Shown: positions 35,096-47,019, numbered from the stretch's first letter. The stretch is 64,000 nucleotides of DNA from Amorphophallus konjac (GCA_022559845.1 CM040127.1:36232708-36296707); one strand, 5' to 3'. A program made the numbers and translations. Notes: generated by a model not told the origin, from the letters alone.

Positions 35096-35400
35096 GAAAT
35101 AAAAATACATGTTTGAAATAAATATGCAAGTCCCTAAGGAAATATGTTGGAAGGAACCATGCACTTGAATTGACATATGTATGTCTGGAATGTAATATGC
35201 ATGTTTGGCGTGGTGTACGCAAGTCTGTAAGGAAATATGGATGTTTAGAATAAAATATGCCATATCATGTATGGAAGGAACCATGCATGTTTAGAGTGAC
35301 ATATGTATATTCGAAATGCAATATATTAATATGTACGGACATTTTTAGAATGAAATATGCATGTCTAAAATAAAATATGCATGTTTAAGATGAATTGAGC
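35096..35400. repeat. Degenerate short tandem repeats around AATATGCATGTTTRGA
   Basis: Roughly a dozen irregular units of about 20-25 bp resemble AAATATGCATGTTTAGAATG; ATGCATGT recurs (35205, 35283, 35360, 35385), and the phrase GGAAGGAACCATGCA occurs near 35151 and 35275. Confidence 0.6.
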
Positions 35401-36226
35401 TTGGAATTAAATATGTCGAAGTACAGAAGTGACATTTTTTGGTATCTAAAAAGGGTCTCCCTCTCGCGTAGGTCATCATGGTAACAAGGCACGCAACTTT
35501 CCCGCTCCTTACCATGCCATGTCATACTTAGTTCCCTATAATGGAAGAAGTTGCAAATTTTCACATGAGCAGAACAAGTGGGCAACGCAAGAGAAGTAAG
35601 TAGAGCCCTGCAGCCACTCTGTCATATTTGCCGGGAAACAACGTGAGCGGAAAAGGACACCTGTCCTCGGGCATCACACCAGTAAATGGAAAAAAAATGT
35701 AGGTGACAAAGTTAACTGAGCCAGTCCTGCAGGCCAGGGGCAGTTATTTTTCTTGAGAAATCCCAACGATGAGAAAAAAACAAAAAGGGAAATCAAGCAG
35801 TACAGCATTAGTTGTTATCACCATAAAAAAAAAAAACCAGTTTAGCTCAATTTTAAGTACATCAGGTTTGTAATTTTCCTGAGACAAAAGCCCCCGAGAT
35901 AAGAGCAACACGTCTAATATAGCTGACATTTCACTCGGTAAGCAAAATGAAGACTAGTATTACTAAGCATTCACAGCACAGAGATGTTTTTACATCTGTA
36001 CTTCAAGCTTTTTCCCATGTCAGATCCACCAATAAATTCCCCCATTCCCCAGATTCCAACCGAACGACACTCAATGGATCCACTGTGAAGCAATTGGAAA
36101 CCAGGATATACCCAAAATTGTAAGGTCTGGACAAAATATAACTGACCTGTAGTTCCCATCATATGTTGCTGGATCTTTAACACCCCACGTGCAATTCTCA
36201 AGATGAAACCCAATACATAGAAACAG
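35401..36226 (-). other. Downstream region and probable 3' UTR of the proline-rich gene
   Basis: The part adjoining the stop codon at 36227 probably holds the 3' UTR. No AATAAA was seen on the minus strand close by. No other feature recognised. Confidence 0.35.
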
Positions 36227-37396
36227 TCAACTGACACCTGATGGCACCAATGGGAAGAATACCCAGTTTTTACGGTGGCCAGACTCACTGCCTGCAACCT
36301 TCTCATTGGCCCACCAATCTGATCCAACAGCAGCTTCTGCAGAAGCCCCATCAGCATTATGAAATTTGAATTCTTTCAATGTGCCATGAGAAGTGGAATG
36401 TTGTAGTTTCACAGGTAACTCAGGAGAGGTTTCATCAACGCATTCTTCAGAGTTTGGTACTCTATCAGGATTTTGGCCAATTTCATCCATAGACAATACT
36501 GGCCTCAATGGTGATTCTGATGCAACTCTGCCTGAGAAGGTTGACTCTTTTGCTAGACAGCGTGCAACTTCTTCCACGGTTATTTCAAATGATACTCTAT
36601 GTTCAACGACCACTTCACCATTCCGACATCTGTTATCCGAGTCTGAAACACATGCAGCATCTGAATTTGGACCATCGAAAAGCAAACCACAGTGTATAGA
36701 GGAACGCCTTGGTGCCAGCTTGTGAAGGGCCAACTCTTCAGCAGTCAGTATTTTGGGTGGTTCACCCCTAGGAAGCACAGGCAAAAAGCTGGCAACTGAA
36801 GACTGGAACTCATGGTCAGGGAAAGGGGACGAAGTGCCAGAGCACACTGAGCTTGGTGAGATGAGGTGGCTAATCGGGCTCCCTGGGTATAATAGGTACG
36901 ACTGAAATTCGTATGTGTCACTTTTTCTATGATCGGGAGTCAACAGCTTAGCAAAAGGAACCTCAGGGGATGAAGGTGTTGTCAGATGCACAGGTTCTGG
37001 TGGAGGAGTTAAAGGTGCTGTAGATGGTTCGGTGGTGAACGTGGAGAAAACAGGAGGTGAGACTAGCTGGGTCTCATTTGCATAAGGCCCAATGGCGAAA
37101 ATAGAAGCAGGACCACCAGGAGAATAAGCATTGGCAGCAAGAGCAGTGCGGGACAGTGGGCCTGCAGGGGATAGGGTAGCAGAAGGAGGTTCTGAGTGGA
37201 AGAAAGAGGCCGGAGATGAGGGAGGTGCAATGAAGGGTAGTACAGGAGCAGGTGGTAGAGTTGCATTTTCCATAGGTAAAGGACCAGCACCGGGCAATGT
37301 CGGTTCAGGTACAAAGACTGCATGGCTAACACGTTTGTCATGTTTCTGGAATCCAAAACACCAGTATATATTGAAGCAGCCTCCCCATCTTCTCCT
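36227..37396 (-). CDS. Proline-rich gene, exon 2
   Basis: One open frame of 390 codons including the stop. The acceptor CATTATGACAG lies just upstream of AGGAGAAGATGGGG. It holds all family landmarks except the short N-terminal helix. Confidence 0.9.
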   Translation of the reverse strand, partial: RRRWGGCFNIYWCFGFQKHDKRVSHAVFVPEPTLPGAGPLPMENATLPPAPVLPFIAPPSSPASFFHSEPPSATLSPAGPLSRTALAANAYSPGGPASIFAIGPYANETQLVSPPVFSTFTTEPSTAPLTPPPEPVHLTTPSSPEVPFAKLLTPDHRKSDTYEFQSYLLYPGSPISHLISPSSVCSGTSSPFPDHEFQSSVASFLPVLPRGEPPKILTAEELALHKLAPRRSSIHCGLLFDGPNSDAACVSDSDNRCRNGEVVVEHRVSFEITVEEVARCLAKESTFSGRVASESPLRPVLSMDEIGQNPDRVPNSEECVDETSPELPVKLQHSTSHGTLKEFKFHNADGASAEAAVGSDWWANEKVAGSESGHRKNWVFFPLVPSGVS

Positions 37397-40300
37397 CTGT
37401 CATAATGCAAAAATACTTAGTCAAAGACAATTATAATACAGATTGATCTGCAGAAGTTGCGACTAAAAGATAATTGAATTTATTTGCTGAAGGTAAATAC
37501 CTGGAGGCATTCATGCAAAAATAACATAGTAAAGTGATTGCTCTTATTACACAGGTATTATGCTAACTTTGTTGTCTTTAAGGGATGAAAAAAGAAAATT
37601 TCCACATTGAAAAAGAAATGTGTATTCTATGGTTGTTCGGATTTCAATGGGTGCCTCTTGTCTGCAGTACAAATAAAACCTGCAATTAGATCTTCTTTCT
37701 ATCTAACTAAAGAAATATTTTGTGATAGCCAGACATTTTCCAATGACAGAAATTAGGCATTTGATACGATTAAGGATCAATTTGGATTTTTTCTAAAGAA
37801 AAAAGTGATGGACAAGAAAAACAGAATACATCAGTCTAAAAAAAGAAAAAGAAAAAATACACAACATAACCACAAAATGTACATGAAAGCTGTCATGCAA
37901 AACTATAAAACTATTTGATAGAATTTCTGCACCCAATAATGTATATTTGGTATAATCTGCAAAGGATGCAATTCTGAATAGGAAAAAAAACAATTATTCC
38001 AAATTCGGAACAGAAACATGCTCCATAAATTGTTCACAGATATCAGTCCATTTTGCCTCAAACAAAAGGTTCTATGCTTCATCTACAGCTGACCAGCGTA
38101 CAGACACATCATCATGAAGAGGATATGCACTTACAATTTTTTTTCCCTCAGGTAGGGCTCCAAATTGCCTCCATTTGTAGTTTTCAGCCTTCCATTTGTG
38201 GAACCATTACTCTGTTAGATAATTATGAACTATCTAATTTTGTAGAGATACTTGGGTATTAGGCATAGCCATTATGTGAGAACCCTACTATTCAGTTCAA
38301 CAGCAATTGTTCATTCATGTTACACCAATTACTTGATGCCTGTGTTGATATAGATGCATGTGACATACGTTTTTCATATATAATACAAGAAACATCTGCC
38401 TCTCCATGGAAGCGTGGAATACATGATGGTTGTTTAAGCATTGCATCATCTTTTTTTGAAAGTGGATGGTACAACAATTGTATTAAAAGGAAAAATACTA
38501 GATGTACAAGTATAATCAATGTGTTCTCAAAAAATCCCTGTACAGCAAAAGGGCCACACAGGCGGTGTTATACACACTAGCCCCCCAACAAAACAAAAAC
38601 AGAGTTGTGTGAGTTCACTTTACACAGATTTTCAGCCCAATCTGTCACCTCTCACAAATGAAAGAAACAGCCCTATCCGTTTCTCTTGCTTCTCTCCTGA
38701 AAATTCTGTTGTGTTTAAGCATTACATCATCATAGTATCAATGACAAAGTCTCTGGTGAACATCCCCCAACTGTTCTTAGAATTAGTTGCAAGGCTTCCA
38801 TCTAGCAATTGCTTCCATCTGGACTGGTTTTATGTACTTCAGTATGTTCTGCCAATATTGCCAGAGAGAAAGCAGGAGCCATGTTTTCAGTTTAAGATCA
38901 TGGACAGATTAATGATCCTTTGAGGTAAATAGCAACTCAAAAGACTGTTATGAAGAATTAAGGTGGTAGACACAGAGGTTGTAACAATATCTGGTTGATA
39001 CTTCAAAAAAGAGTCAAATGCACAAAATATTTGTTTTTCATGTCACAAATAAGATACGTGGTAATTCCTTTGAAACGAGCCAAGGGCCCTTGTTCACAGA
39101 TAACAAATTTTCAGTTTTCCCAGTGTCAGATAGGACAGTTCTCTATTTTTGAGATTCTCCTTCTCCAGATGGAAAAAAGCATACAACACTCTTCCTCCTC
39201 TCTACAATCGTGGAAAGGAAACCTGGCCCGTGGACACAAGTTCACATGCCCGCAAAGTATCATCACCTAACACAATAAGAATGAATTATACATGGTTTGT
39301 CAGTTCGACAGAAATCTTTTCTATGTTCTTTCCAAGTCCTCCATTTCCCACTTTATGCACTTTCTAGACAATAAGGGCTGGGAACATTTCCTGAAGCCTT
39401 ATACATTGCACAGAACATAGTGCATAGTGGCTATAGCCATTCTGACAGCTATCATGTATGTCATTGCAGGGAAGGCAGTATCGGCCGAAACCGATACGTT
39501 TCGGCCGCTATCATGTATGTCATTGCAGGGAAGGCAGTATCGGCCGAAACCGATACGTTTCGGCCGAAACGTATCGGTTTCGGCCGGTACCGATCCGAAA
39601 CCGCACGTAAACATTGTAGCAGGTCCGAAACCATTAAAAAATACTTTTTTAATGGTTTCGGACAAAACCATTAAGGGTTCGGCCGAAACTGACTTGTTTC
39701 AGTCCGAAACCGACCTGTTTCAGTCCGAAACCAGACGGTTTCGGCCGAAACCAGACATGATCATGATTTTTTTTATTTTTTAAATGGTTTCAACCGGTTT
39801 CGGCCGAAACCGATACCGGTACCGAAACCGGTACGTATCGGTTTCGGAACCGGCCGAAACCGGTACCGAAACCGATACTGCCTTCCTTGTGTCATTGCCA
39901 CCTTGTGTTTAATCCTCCTGACACCCTGCAGAACACTCTGGTTTGGGGAAGCCAGTCAATTAGGTGCCAGAAATTCAAAAATGGAATGATATCAAGTCTA
40001 TGACACAGCATGATATAAAAGTTGTTTTTCATGCTATATTTTGTTCCTCCAGAAATTCATATTACGAAAAGGACTAGAAATTTCATTTCTCACGTACAAA
40101 CTCATTCCTTATCTTGCACTCAAAGACATAAAATGGTACATGAGGCTCTAAGGATTGGGAATCCAATGGACTAAAATTTAAGGGTCAAGATAAAATAAGA
40201 AGTGTCGACATCTTGCACAACCCAATCCATTATAATCACATTACAGTCACAGATGACTTGCAATGTCACATATCCGGAGTCCACACTAAACAGCTTTACA

Positions 40301-43300
40301 TTTTTCTTCCACACACAGAAAAAGACGAGTACACAAATCGATCTTTAGATGGATTAAAGAACTTCTAAAAAAAATTCTCCATGAACTCAGGTCCTTTTGC
40401 CTTCGGAAAAAAGAAAACTTGTCTGATTCCCAAATCATCAACCAAACCTTCTTAACAGTATAAATGCAGCTTTCTACAATCTAAGCCAGTATACTTGTTC
40501 AATCAGCAATAAATCATGTATCAATGACTGCATGATGTCACTTAATAAGTATCACATATACTGTGAAATAATTTATCCGCACAGGATAGCAGTATAAGAA
40601 TAAGAATTGTTCTTAGTAAAGCACCAATGTTATGTTGCATTAATAGAAAATAGCACCAGATGATAGGAAGTGTAGATTGCAATTTACCCGCATAAACAGG
40701 CTTATACTTCAAACTCACAGAATCAGTGGTATGCATATTCAATTTCAATGAATGTGAAGAAGACAGAAACAAAAAGAAAAGAGTTTACCATAGAAAGAGG
40801 CTCCTGTGAACATACTATAATCCCACACAAAAGAGGGGAATAAAATGCGAAAGGGCATAAAACAAGCAACACAAGAATAAACTGCATTCAACATTTTTCT
40901 TTGTTAGATCATGTTCATCAATCATTTGAGTTTATCATTTCACCAAAAATCTCTTTCTTTTGCCCTGGGCTTTTGCAATGCCTCCAAATAATTATGCCTA
41001 TGAGAAAAAAAACACCATACATTGCATACAAAACTCTTATATGTAAAACGCTCCTATGCCTGCATGTGCTATTAGCCTGTTATGTAGTCCGAGGCATGAG
41101 GCGACCAAGGGGTCGCCATCGCAGGCGTTTTATTAAAAATATATATATATACAATTCAAAAAATATAAATATATATCTAAATATCAAAGAAAATACATAC
41201 ATAGAATCAAAATTTTCAATAAAATTAACAATAATCAAGATTTGAGACAAAAATACATACATACAAATAAGATAAGATTTGAATAAAGGAGGTTTGAACC
41301 AAGACTGGGCCAAAAGAAAAAGACTGAGAGTGAGACGTTTGAGGTGAAAGCGAAGCGGTTTGGGCTGCCTCACCACCTCAAACGCCTAGGCGAGCGCCTA
41401 GGCGCGCCTTTGACTACATAGTTAGCCTGACAACAGTGATCAACTATCTACCCAATTGGAGGCCACAGTAGGACTGTAGGAGTGATGTTATCAGCAAGGG
41501 TTCTCATGTTACTAAAACATCCAGCAGTTTTTCACATATAAGCAGTTCTTTATGTTGTTTTTATGCAAAAAAACATAGGGTTTTTTGCATGTATACCCCC
41601 TTGCAAGTGAATTGGTGTGAAAATCTGGCCTACATTTGCAATTGCATGTATACCCTCTTTACATGAATTGAATATCATATATGCCCTTTTGGTAAACTAC
41701 TCAACTTTCATCAGAATATCCGGAGAATATTCCATCTCCTTCTTCGTTAATCCTTAAGAGATTTTAACGGTCTGTTAACAGAAAGTGACGATAAGGATAT
41801 ACATGATATTTATTTCATGTAAGAAGGGTATACATGCAAATACAAATGCAGGATAGATTTTCACAGGGGTACATATGCCAAAAAAAGCAAAAGCACCTCG
41901 ACAGCAATTAGAAGTGGCATTGGTTTTCCCTCGCTGGCCTGTCTCTCACTAATGTTGCACACGACCAAGCAACTTTTTGAGTTCAATTTATTCTACACCA
42001 CCCCAGCCTTTAATGCAATATTTCTCCATTTCTATCCTGTTTTCCCACCATGCACCATTTGTTGTATCTCTGATATGTCCACCTTATGCAAACGTATATA
42101 ATTTGCCTGTGAATAACTATAACAAATAACATAATTATTACTTTGCTGTTTTTTGAAAACAATGTGAATTATATCACCGAATTTAATATAAAATAAATAG
42201 ATGTAGTACAATCAAGGTAGAGGAGAGATTCCTCACGAACTCCGAGCTAAAAACATCCAAAATAAGAAAACCTCAAATTACATAAAAAATGTATCCCTGA
42301 AAGGCAGAATCCACTGAAAAACTAACTGCATAAAATCAAATCCAAGAATGGCGTTTCCATATTGAACCATCTCCATCTGCCAGACTCCAGCTCCCTCGCT
42401 AAGGTTGTCTTTAATTAAAGATTGGAGCTCCCATCATCCTCAACTGGGCTTGGAGGAAAGGAGATCGCCATGGCCGATGGTTTTCCATAGTTTATAGAAT
42501 TGGCCTGCCTTAGACTGGATTTGAGGCCCAATGCAGATGAGATGCCTTCTCCATTAATTCCTCATTGCTTCAAGTTGATATAATATCCAAACCTGCCGTA
42601 ATATCACAATAGAGCTTCTTTGGAATACCCTGTGTATTTCTAATGTCTGCTGTTTCTGATACTCGAACTAAAGTTACTTGTTCCATGTTACAAGCTTATA
42701 ATATTTTACTTCAGTTGCAATAGTGTTAGATGATCAGCAAAATAGTGACAAAGCACCTGTTATGCTCTAGTTCTTGTTTCTCTCCATAACTTCGTCTATA
42801 GTAGATATAATCAAGCATCGTCTCGAAAAGCACTGTCAAAACACCCAGGCAATCGATCTAGATGATGTGGATGGGAAGGATGTCTTGGACACTTTGCCAT
42901 GTCTACTTCAGTTAGTTTATCCAAAACTAAAACATAATGAAATGTTAAGTATAGGAGAGTTTACAGCCACCAAGCAATTCTTTTTTTTCAAAGCTCCAGT
43001 GCGAGGAGTCAACCTCACACTCATAGAACTCAGTGTTCATAATTAGTTCTTCAACAAAGACTACAGGAGCTAGTTGCAGGAAGATCACAGGCAACTGCCA
43101 CTGGAAAACTCAACCTCAAAAGTTCCATTTCCACAGGTAACTTAGAAATTAGAGGGCGTGCAACATAGTTTGCATCCAGATTCAGAAACTCTTTCACTCT
43201 TAAATTGCTTCAAGTTGGTAGAAATAGACACAAACTGACAATGAATATATACAGATGCTTTCCAAGAAAAGAACAATATTTGTAAGTACAGAGACTTTAG

Positions 43301-45888
43301 GACTTTAAAAACATGGAAGGCAACTGAGAAGCTCTGGCCCAGTTCGTATTGAACAGGGACATTGTGGGGAGCCACCCAGGCTTGAACCTGAGGTGACAGG
43401 TTTTTAGTTGATTTCTCTGAACAGGCTCTACCACTGCAGTAGAGGCCCTGCAAAGAAATAAACACTAGAAAGCACCAAAACTGGGTGGATTGCCTGGTTG
43501 TCCTGAGACTTGAGTTTTCTCCACAAGTTCTTGAGTTTGACATCTCATAAATTCTCCATTTGATGCATCCCATTATGAGGGCCCTAGCTTGACTTGCCTA
43601 GCTACACAGGATCCTCATCCATCAAAAAAGGAAGAATCTAAAGGCAATAATACCAGATGGGCATGGGCCCAACCATCCAGTGTGATTTGGCACACTATGG
43701 GACACCCTTCTCATTTGTTTCCACAAAGTTTTCTTTGATTCAAAGTCAACCCAGAATAAGGACGATCTTTATATCCACTACAAGGACCCCACATGGAAAA
43801 GAGAGTACAAACTATGTGTGCCTAATAGAATGTAAATAATGCATCCGGAGACAGAAAAGTTTGCTTTTCAACAACAGACCTGAATACAGTGACTCCTGGG
43901 GCTTGCTTTTCAGATAAGCAGAAATGCCAAAGAAAGAATATACATTTTCCTCCATGGTCAGGGTATTAAGTGCTTTAGACAAGGTGACAGACTGAATTGC
44001 AAGAAACCAAGAAAATCCCTTATGACCGAGGATGCTGCATCTAGCGGAGTAACTTCATGAAAGGTTTTGTACTGATGTCAGCTTTCATCGGGAGCAATCA
44101 GAAGAGAAGAGAAAATTCAGTTGTCATCCAAGGTACTGCTTGGAAAAACTCATCCCATATCTGGTCTATAAATAAAATGTCTGTCAAATGTTTCAGAAAC
44201 ACTTCAGATGGCCAACTGCTTACAAACGTAATTTTGCCCAAGAAATGCTCAATCTAGCTCTTGCATGCAAATTACATAAAAAAATAAACAATACTGAAAT
44301 GTTGGCTTACAAATCAAATGTATAAATGTGCTCTGGAGGATTAAGCTTGAAATCCAAAACATAGTAGAATGAAATGCCAATGCCTCAGGTGTTTGATGAT
44401 CCACAATATAGAAGAAGGCAAAAGGCAATTTGTAAAGCACCTCTTTAAATAAATAGGTGCACATGAAACAGTCCTTCTATTCACTTTGTGTTGTAAAACT
44501 ATGGAATGAATTTCCTACAGGTGATGCAGATACTTCAAGATCAAAGTAGTTGTTGCAGTTCTTCTGCCATCGAGGACTGGAATAATTTTTCTTTTAGAAC
44601 TATGAGTCATAAAGCATGCCGCCAACTAAGACAACAAATGGGATTTCATCACTCCCATGCAACAGGGGCCAAAGAAGTTCAGGAAGGTGTCCATCTAATA
44701 ATGTGAAAAAACTTCAAATGCATAAGAAAAGTAATTTTGCATCGTAAGCATCGGAAGAGTAATTTAGGGTACCCGAGTGCATGAAGTAACTCAAGCAGTT
44801 AAGCATCGGTTTATTGGATGATGTGCACAAAATTTCATTAGACTGCTTTGATAACCACAACAGTTCTGATTCAAAGTTTTGATTGTAGAAAAAAAGGATG
44901 AGCATGTTCGCATCCGAGACGTTCTTGAGTTATATGGTGACCTCAGTCATCTTAAGTAATTCCATGCCCCTCGTGTTTCAATCATTTAAGAGCTATAAAG
45001 TGCACATCCCTTTTTTTTTACAATTTATACAATGCATGATACTATCCACTTCTCCAAAAAAAAAAGAGCTATAAAGTGCAGAATTCCACATGCTAAAAGA
45101 AATAACAAACAGAACATATTGGAAGACGAAGAAAATTCTTTTTCACTCATGAAAAGGCCATCAGATATGATAAGCCCAAAGAGACCTGTAGACGTACAAA
45201 TTTGGATGACTCCTTTGAGGGATATGAGATCTTATGGTCCCCCTTTTTAAACCTCCTTTGAGGTATTATCCCCGCTACGTCCGAGGGCGACTAGAGTTTT
45301 GTCCTTTTTATTGATAAAAGGGCCCTTAAAGGCGAAGGCTTGCGGTTTGCTTAAGCACACGCCCATCTTTGTAGTCTCCAATCTTTGTAGTCTCCAGTAT
45401 GGGATCTTATAGTCCCCCTTTCTAAGCCCCCACAAGACCAAAACATGGACGCTGCAGATTGTTATTAATAATATACTCCATCATGACGTAGAAAGAATGC
45501 GCCCATCATATTAGCCTCATAAATGAATCCTCTACAAATGAAATGAATAGCAATAAACAGAGTAATATGCACCAATTAACTTCGTGGTACCATCCACGTT
45601 TCAAAAATATGCACTAAATTAACACCAACCACCCCGTAACACCTCAGTTCTCCGTATACGTTATTCTTCTCAGATCTCAAACATATCCTATGAAACAACT
45701 TGAGAGAGGCAGAGAGAAAGAGGCCAAGAGGACAATTCAAACGCCAAGAACCATGAATTCCGCTATTTGCTTCGGTAAAGGGGGGTCAAATTTACCGGGG
45801 AAGTGACTTGGCGGACACGACTCTCGGCATCAACGATCGCAGTAGCAGCGGCATTCACAGTCTCCACGCTATTGTTCACTCCCCTCAT
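36227..45888 (-). CDS. Proline-rich (hydroxyproline-rich glycoprotein family-like) protein, two exons
   Basis: Exon 1 (45888-45796, 93 nt) encodes MRGVNNSVETVNAAATAIVD and AESRVRQVTSP. Exon 2 (37396-36227, 1170 nt) starts RRRWGGCFNIYWCFGFQ and ends at TGA 36227. The protein has 420 residues, close to plant relatives annotated as hydroxyproline-rich glycoprotein family proteins. Features: the conserved RRWGGC-YWCFG block, KRVSHAVFVPEP, PFIAPPSSPASF, AYSPGGPASIFAIGPYANET, and many SP/PP dipeptides. There is no signal peptide, so a cell-wall role is doubtful, and molecular function is unknown. Splice sites: CCG|GTAAAT and ATGACAG|AGG, phase 0. The intron is 8.4 kb and carries hAT, MULE-like and LINE insertions. 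Confidence 0.88.
37397..38450. other. Intron of the proline-rich gene, nothing recognised
   Basis: AT-rich intron sequence with no coding or repeat signal that I can support. Confidence 0.4.
38451..38740 (-). mobile_element. LINE 3'-end fragment
   Basis: The plus strand reads TTTTTTTGAAAGTGGATGG, CAACAATTGTATTAAAAGG, the reverse complement of the tail type that ends LINE C (TTTAATACAATAG, CCCACTTTCAAAAA). It continues into a diverged LINE C-terminal region. Confidence 0.55.
38741..39447. other. Intron sequence, nothing recognised
   Basis: No gene or repeat recognised. Confidence 0.35.
39448..39565 (+). repeat. 59-bp perfect tandem duplication across a transposon end
   Basis: 39448-39506 and 39507-39565 are identical. 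Each contains 18 bp of flanking DNA, including the target duplication TGTCATTG, and the first 40 bp of the hAT MITE. The locus therefore carries three TGTCATTG copies and two left termini. Confidence 0.95.
39526..39889 (+). mobile_element. hAT MITE (GGTTTCGG family), 364 bp
   Basis: It starts CAGGGAAGGCAGTATCGG, ends CCGATACTGCCTTCCTTG and is flanked by a perfect 8-bp duplication TGTCATTG (39518-39525, 39890-39897). The interior is built from GGCCGAAACCG, ATACGTTTCG and GGTTTCGG units. A second, partial left end precedes it (see the 59-bp duplication). Confidence 0.92.
39898..41071. other. Intron sequence, nothing recognised
   Basis: No supported feature. Confidence 0.35.
41080..41421 (+). 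mobile_element. hAT-like MITE with GGCGCC/CCTAGG palindromes, 342 bp
   Basis: It starts TTATGTAGTCCGAGGC and ends GCCTTTGACTACATAG; the flanks TTAGCCTG (41072-41079, 41422-41429) are a perfect 8-bp duplication. The ends are rich in GGCGACC and GCCTAGGCG. The centre is AT-rich. It resembles the larger element at 25689-26470 in composition and layout. Confidence 0.85.
41577..41890 (+). mobile_element. Mutator-like MITE with about 100-bp inverted repeats
   Basis: The left arm (GGGTTTTTTGCATGTATACC, then GTGAAAATCTGGCCTACATT, GCATGTATACCCTCTTTACA) is matched in reverse by the right arm (TGTAAGAAGGGTATACATGC, ATAGATTTTCACAGGGGTAC). The long arms suggest a MULE-type element. No 9-bp duplication could be confirmed. 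Confidence 0.65.
42149..42450 (-). mobile_element. Probable LINE 3'-end fragment
   Basis: A T-rich start (TTTTTTGAAAACAATGTG) followed by ATTATATCACCGAATTTAAT resembles other LINE 3' ends in the window read from the minus strand. Coding similarity is weak. Confidence 0.4.
42451..44987. other. Intron sequence, nothing recognised
   Basis: Long AT-rich intron part. A 90-codon plus frame at 42774-43046 has no recognisable family and is not counted. Confidence 0.35.
45005..45062 (+). mobile_element. 58-bp LINE tail insertion with 17-bp target duplication
   Basis: AAGAGCTATAAAGTGCA occurs at 44988-45004 and 45063-45079. Between them are only 58 bp ending CTTCTCCAAAAAAAA, which resembles the LINE C tail (TTTAATACAATAG, CCCACTTTCAAAAAA). 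A long duplication plus a poly-A end is the mark of target-primed reverse transcription; almost the whole LINE was lost by 5' truncation. Confidence 0.85.
45080..45795. other. Intron sequence with small repeats
   Basis: GATCTTAT(G/A)GTCCCCCTTT occurs at about 45229 and 45403, and TTTGTAGTCTCCA is repeated in tandem near 45368 and 45384. This may be a fragment of an LTR element; not resolved. Confidence 0.35.
45796..45888 (-). CDS. Proline-rich gene, exon 1
   Basis: The 31 codons match the typical family N-terminus (VNNSVETVNAAATAIV). It is too short to notice as an isolated frame; it is found by its family motif and phase-0 donor CCCCG|GTAAAT. Confidence 0.87.
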
Positions 45889-46150
45889 CACTCCTCCCCA
45901 GCCACGACAAACCCGAATTCTTCCGATCCACTCACCCCCAACCGGCAGCAGATCGCGGCCTCGCAGTCGCCGGAAAGCGCTCCAGCAGCAAAAAGTTTCC
46001 GCCAGAACCCGGGAAGCTCGCCAGTGGAAACCCTAGGACTACCACCTCGGAGGGCGACACCTAGAACACCTTGTTGGGAAAATCCGGCCGGAGAGGAAGT
46101 TGAGACGGAGACGACCCGGTGAATGGCGAATGGAGAGAGGCATTTATATG
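45889..46150 (-). promoter_or_regulatory. 5' UTR and core promoter of the proline-rich gene
   Basis: A minus-strand TATAAAT lies at 46143-46149, about 255 bp upstream of the ATG at 45888. The predicted start is near 46115, giving a GC-rich 5' UTR of about 225 nt. Confidence 0.45.
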
Positions 46151-46985
46151 GAAAAAGTGGGTCTCCTTTTTCCCCCACTCTGCTGCAGCCAGCGTTACGG
46201 AGAGAACCCGCCAGTCGAGTCAAACACGCCGGTAACTCTAGTCGCGGTGTCTTTATCAAGGGCTGCAACGTGTCTGACTCGGTCCGATGGGGTGGAGTCG
46301 AGAGTTAGGCTTTAGTTTGGAAACCCAATCTGGGTCAATGGTTCACGAAAAATCTCACAATATCTATCTCAGTAATATATATATAATTTTAAATATAATA
46401 ATTTTATAATTTAAAATCTCATTTGAGTATTATGACAACATAAATTAAGAAGATGTACTTTACATTATTTTAAATATATATATTATAATTTTTATCTCTA
46501 AATCGATGAAATGAATCGAATCAATGTAATTAATCATATTAAAATTTACAAAAAAAAACTCATTATCACGGTAATAACAACGCTATTTCAGCTTCTATAC
46601 CCGGGGAAATTAATCGAAGTACCCTTTTGTGGTGAGCGTGACTTGCCGGTGAGAAAGTTGGTTAAGTTAGATTGGTCAAAAGGGGGAAAGTTTTAGTGAT
46701 TAAAACAGAGGATTAAGGGCAAAGTAATGTGGGAGAATTAGTGGGAGCATGAGAACGTGTCGGGGTTCCGACGCCCGCTTGATGAGTGGGTTGGCCACGG
46801 CCCCTCGTGCGGATGTGGACCCGGCGCCGAGCGCACTGATGGCTTTCGGATTTATAACTTTCTTGCACGGCTCTTCTCGAAATGCGACGCCTTTTTGACT
46901 TTTCAGTTTCATTTTTCTTATTATTATGGGAATCAGAGGCTGCTCCCCCTCTGCGGTTTATGAGGACGTGGAGTAGTAGTCATTT

Positions 46986-46988
<3 letters not shown>
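46151..46988. other. Intergenic region upstream of the proline-rich gene
   Basis: AT-rich at 46370-46700 and GC-rich at 46750-46860. No gene recognised. Confidence 0.35.

Positions 46989-47018
<30 letters not shown>
46989..47018. repeat. (TA)n microsatellite
   Basis: An uninterrupted TA run just outside the left terminus of the gene-capturing element. Confidence 0.9.

Positions 47019-47019
<1 letters not shown>

Noticed and set aside
42774..43046. 90-codon plus frame
   Set aside because: No family features, lies in the intron of the proline-rich gene, and no splice or promoter context.
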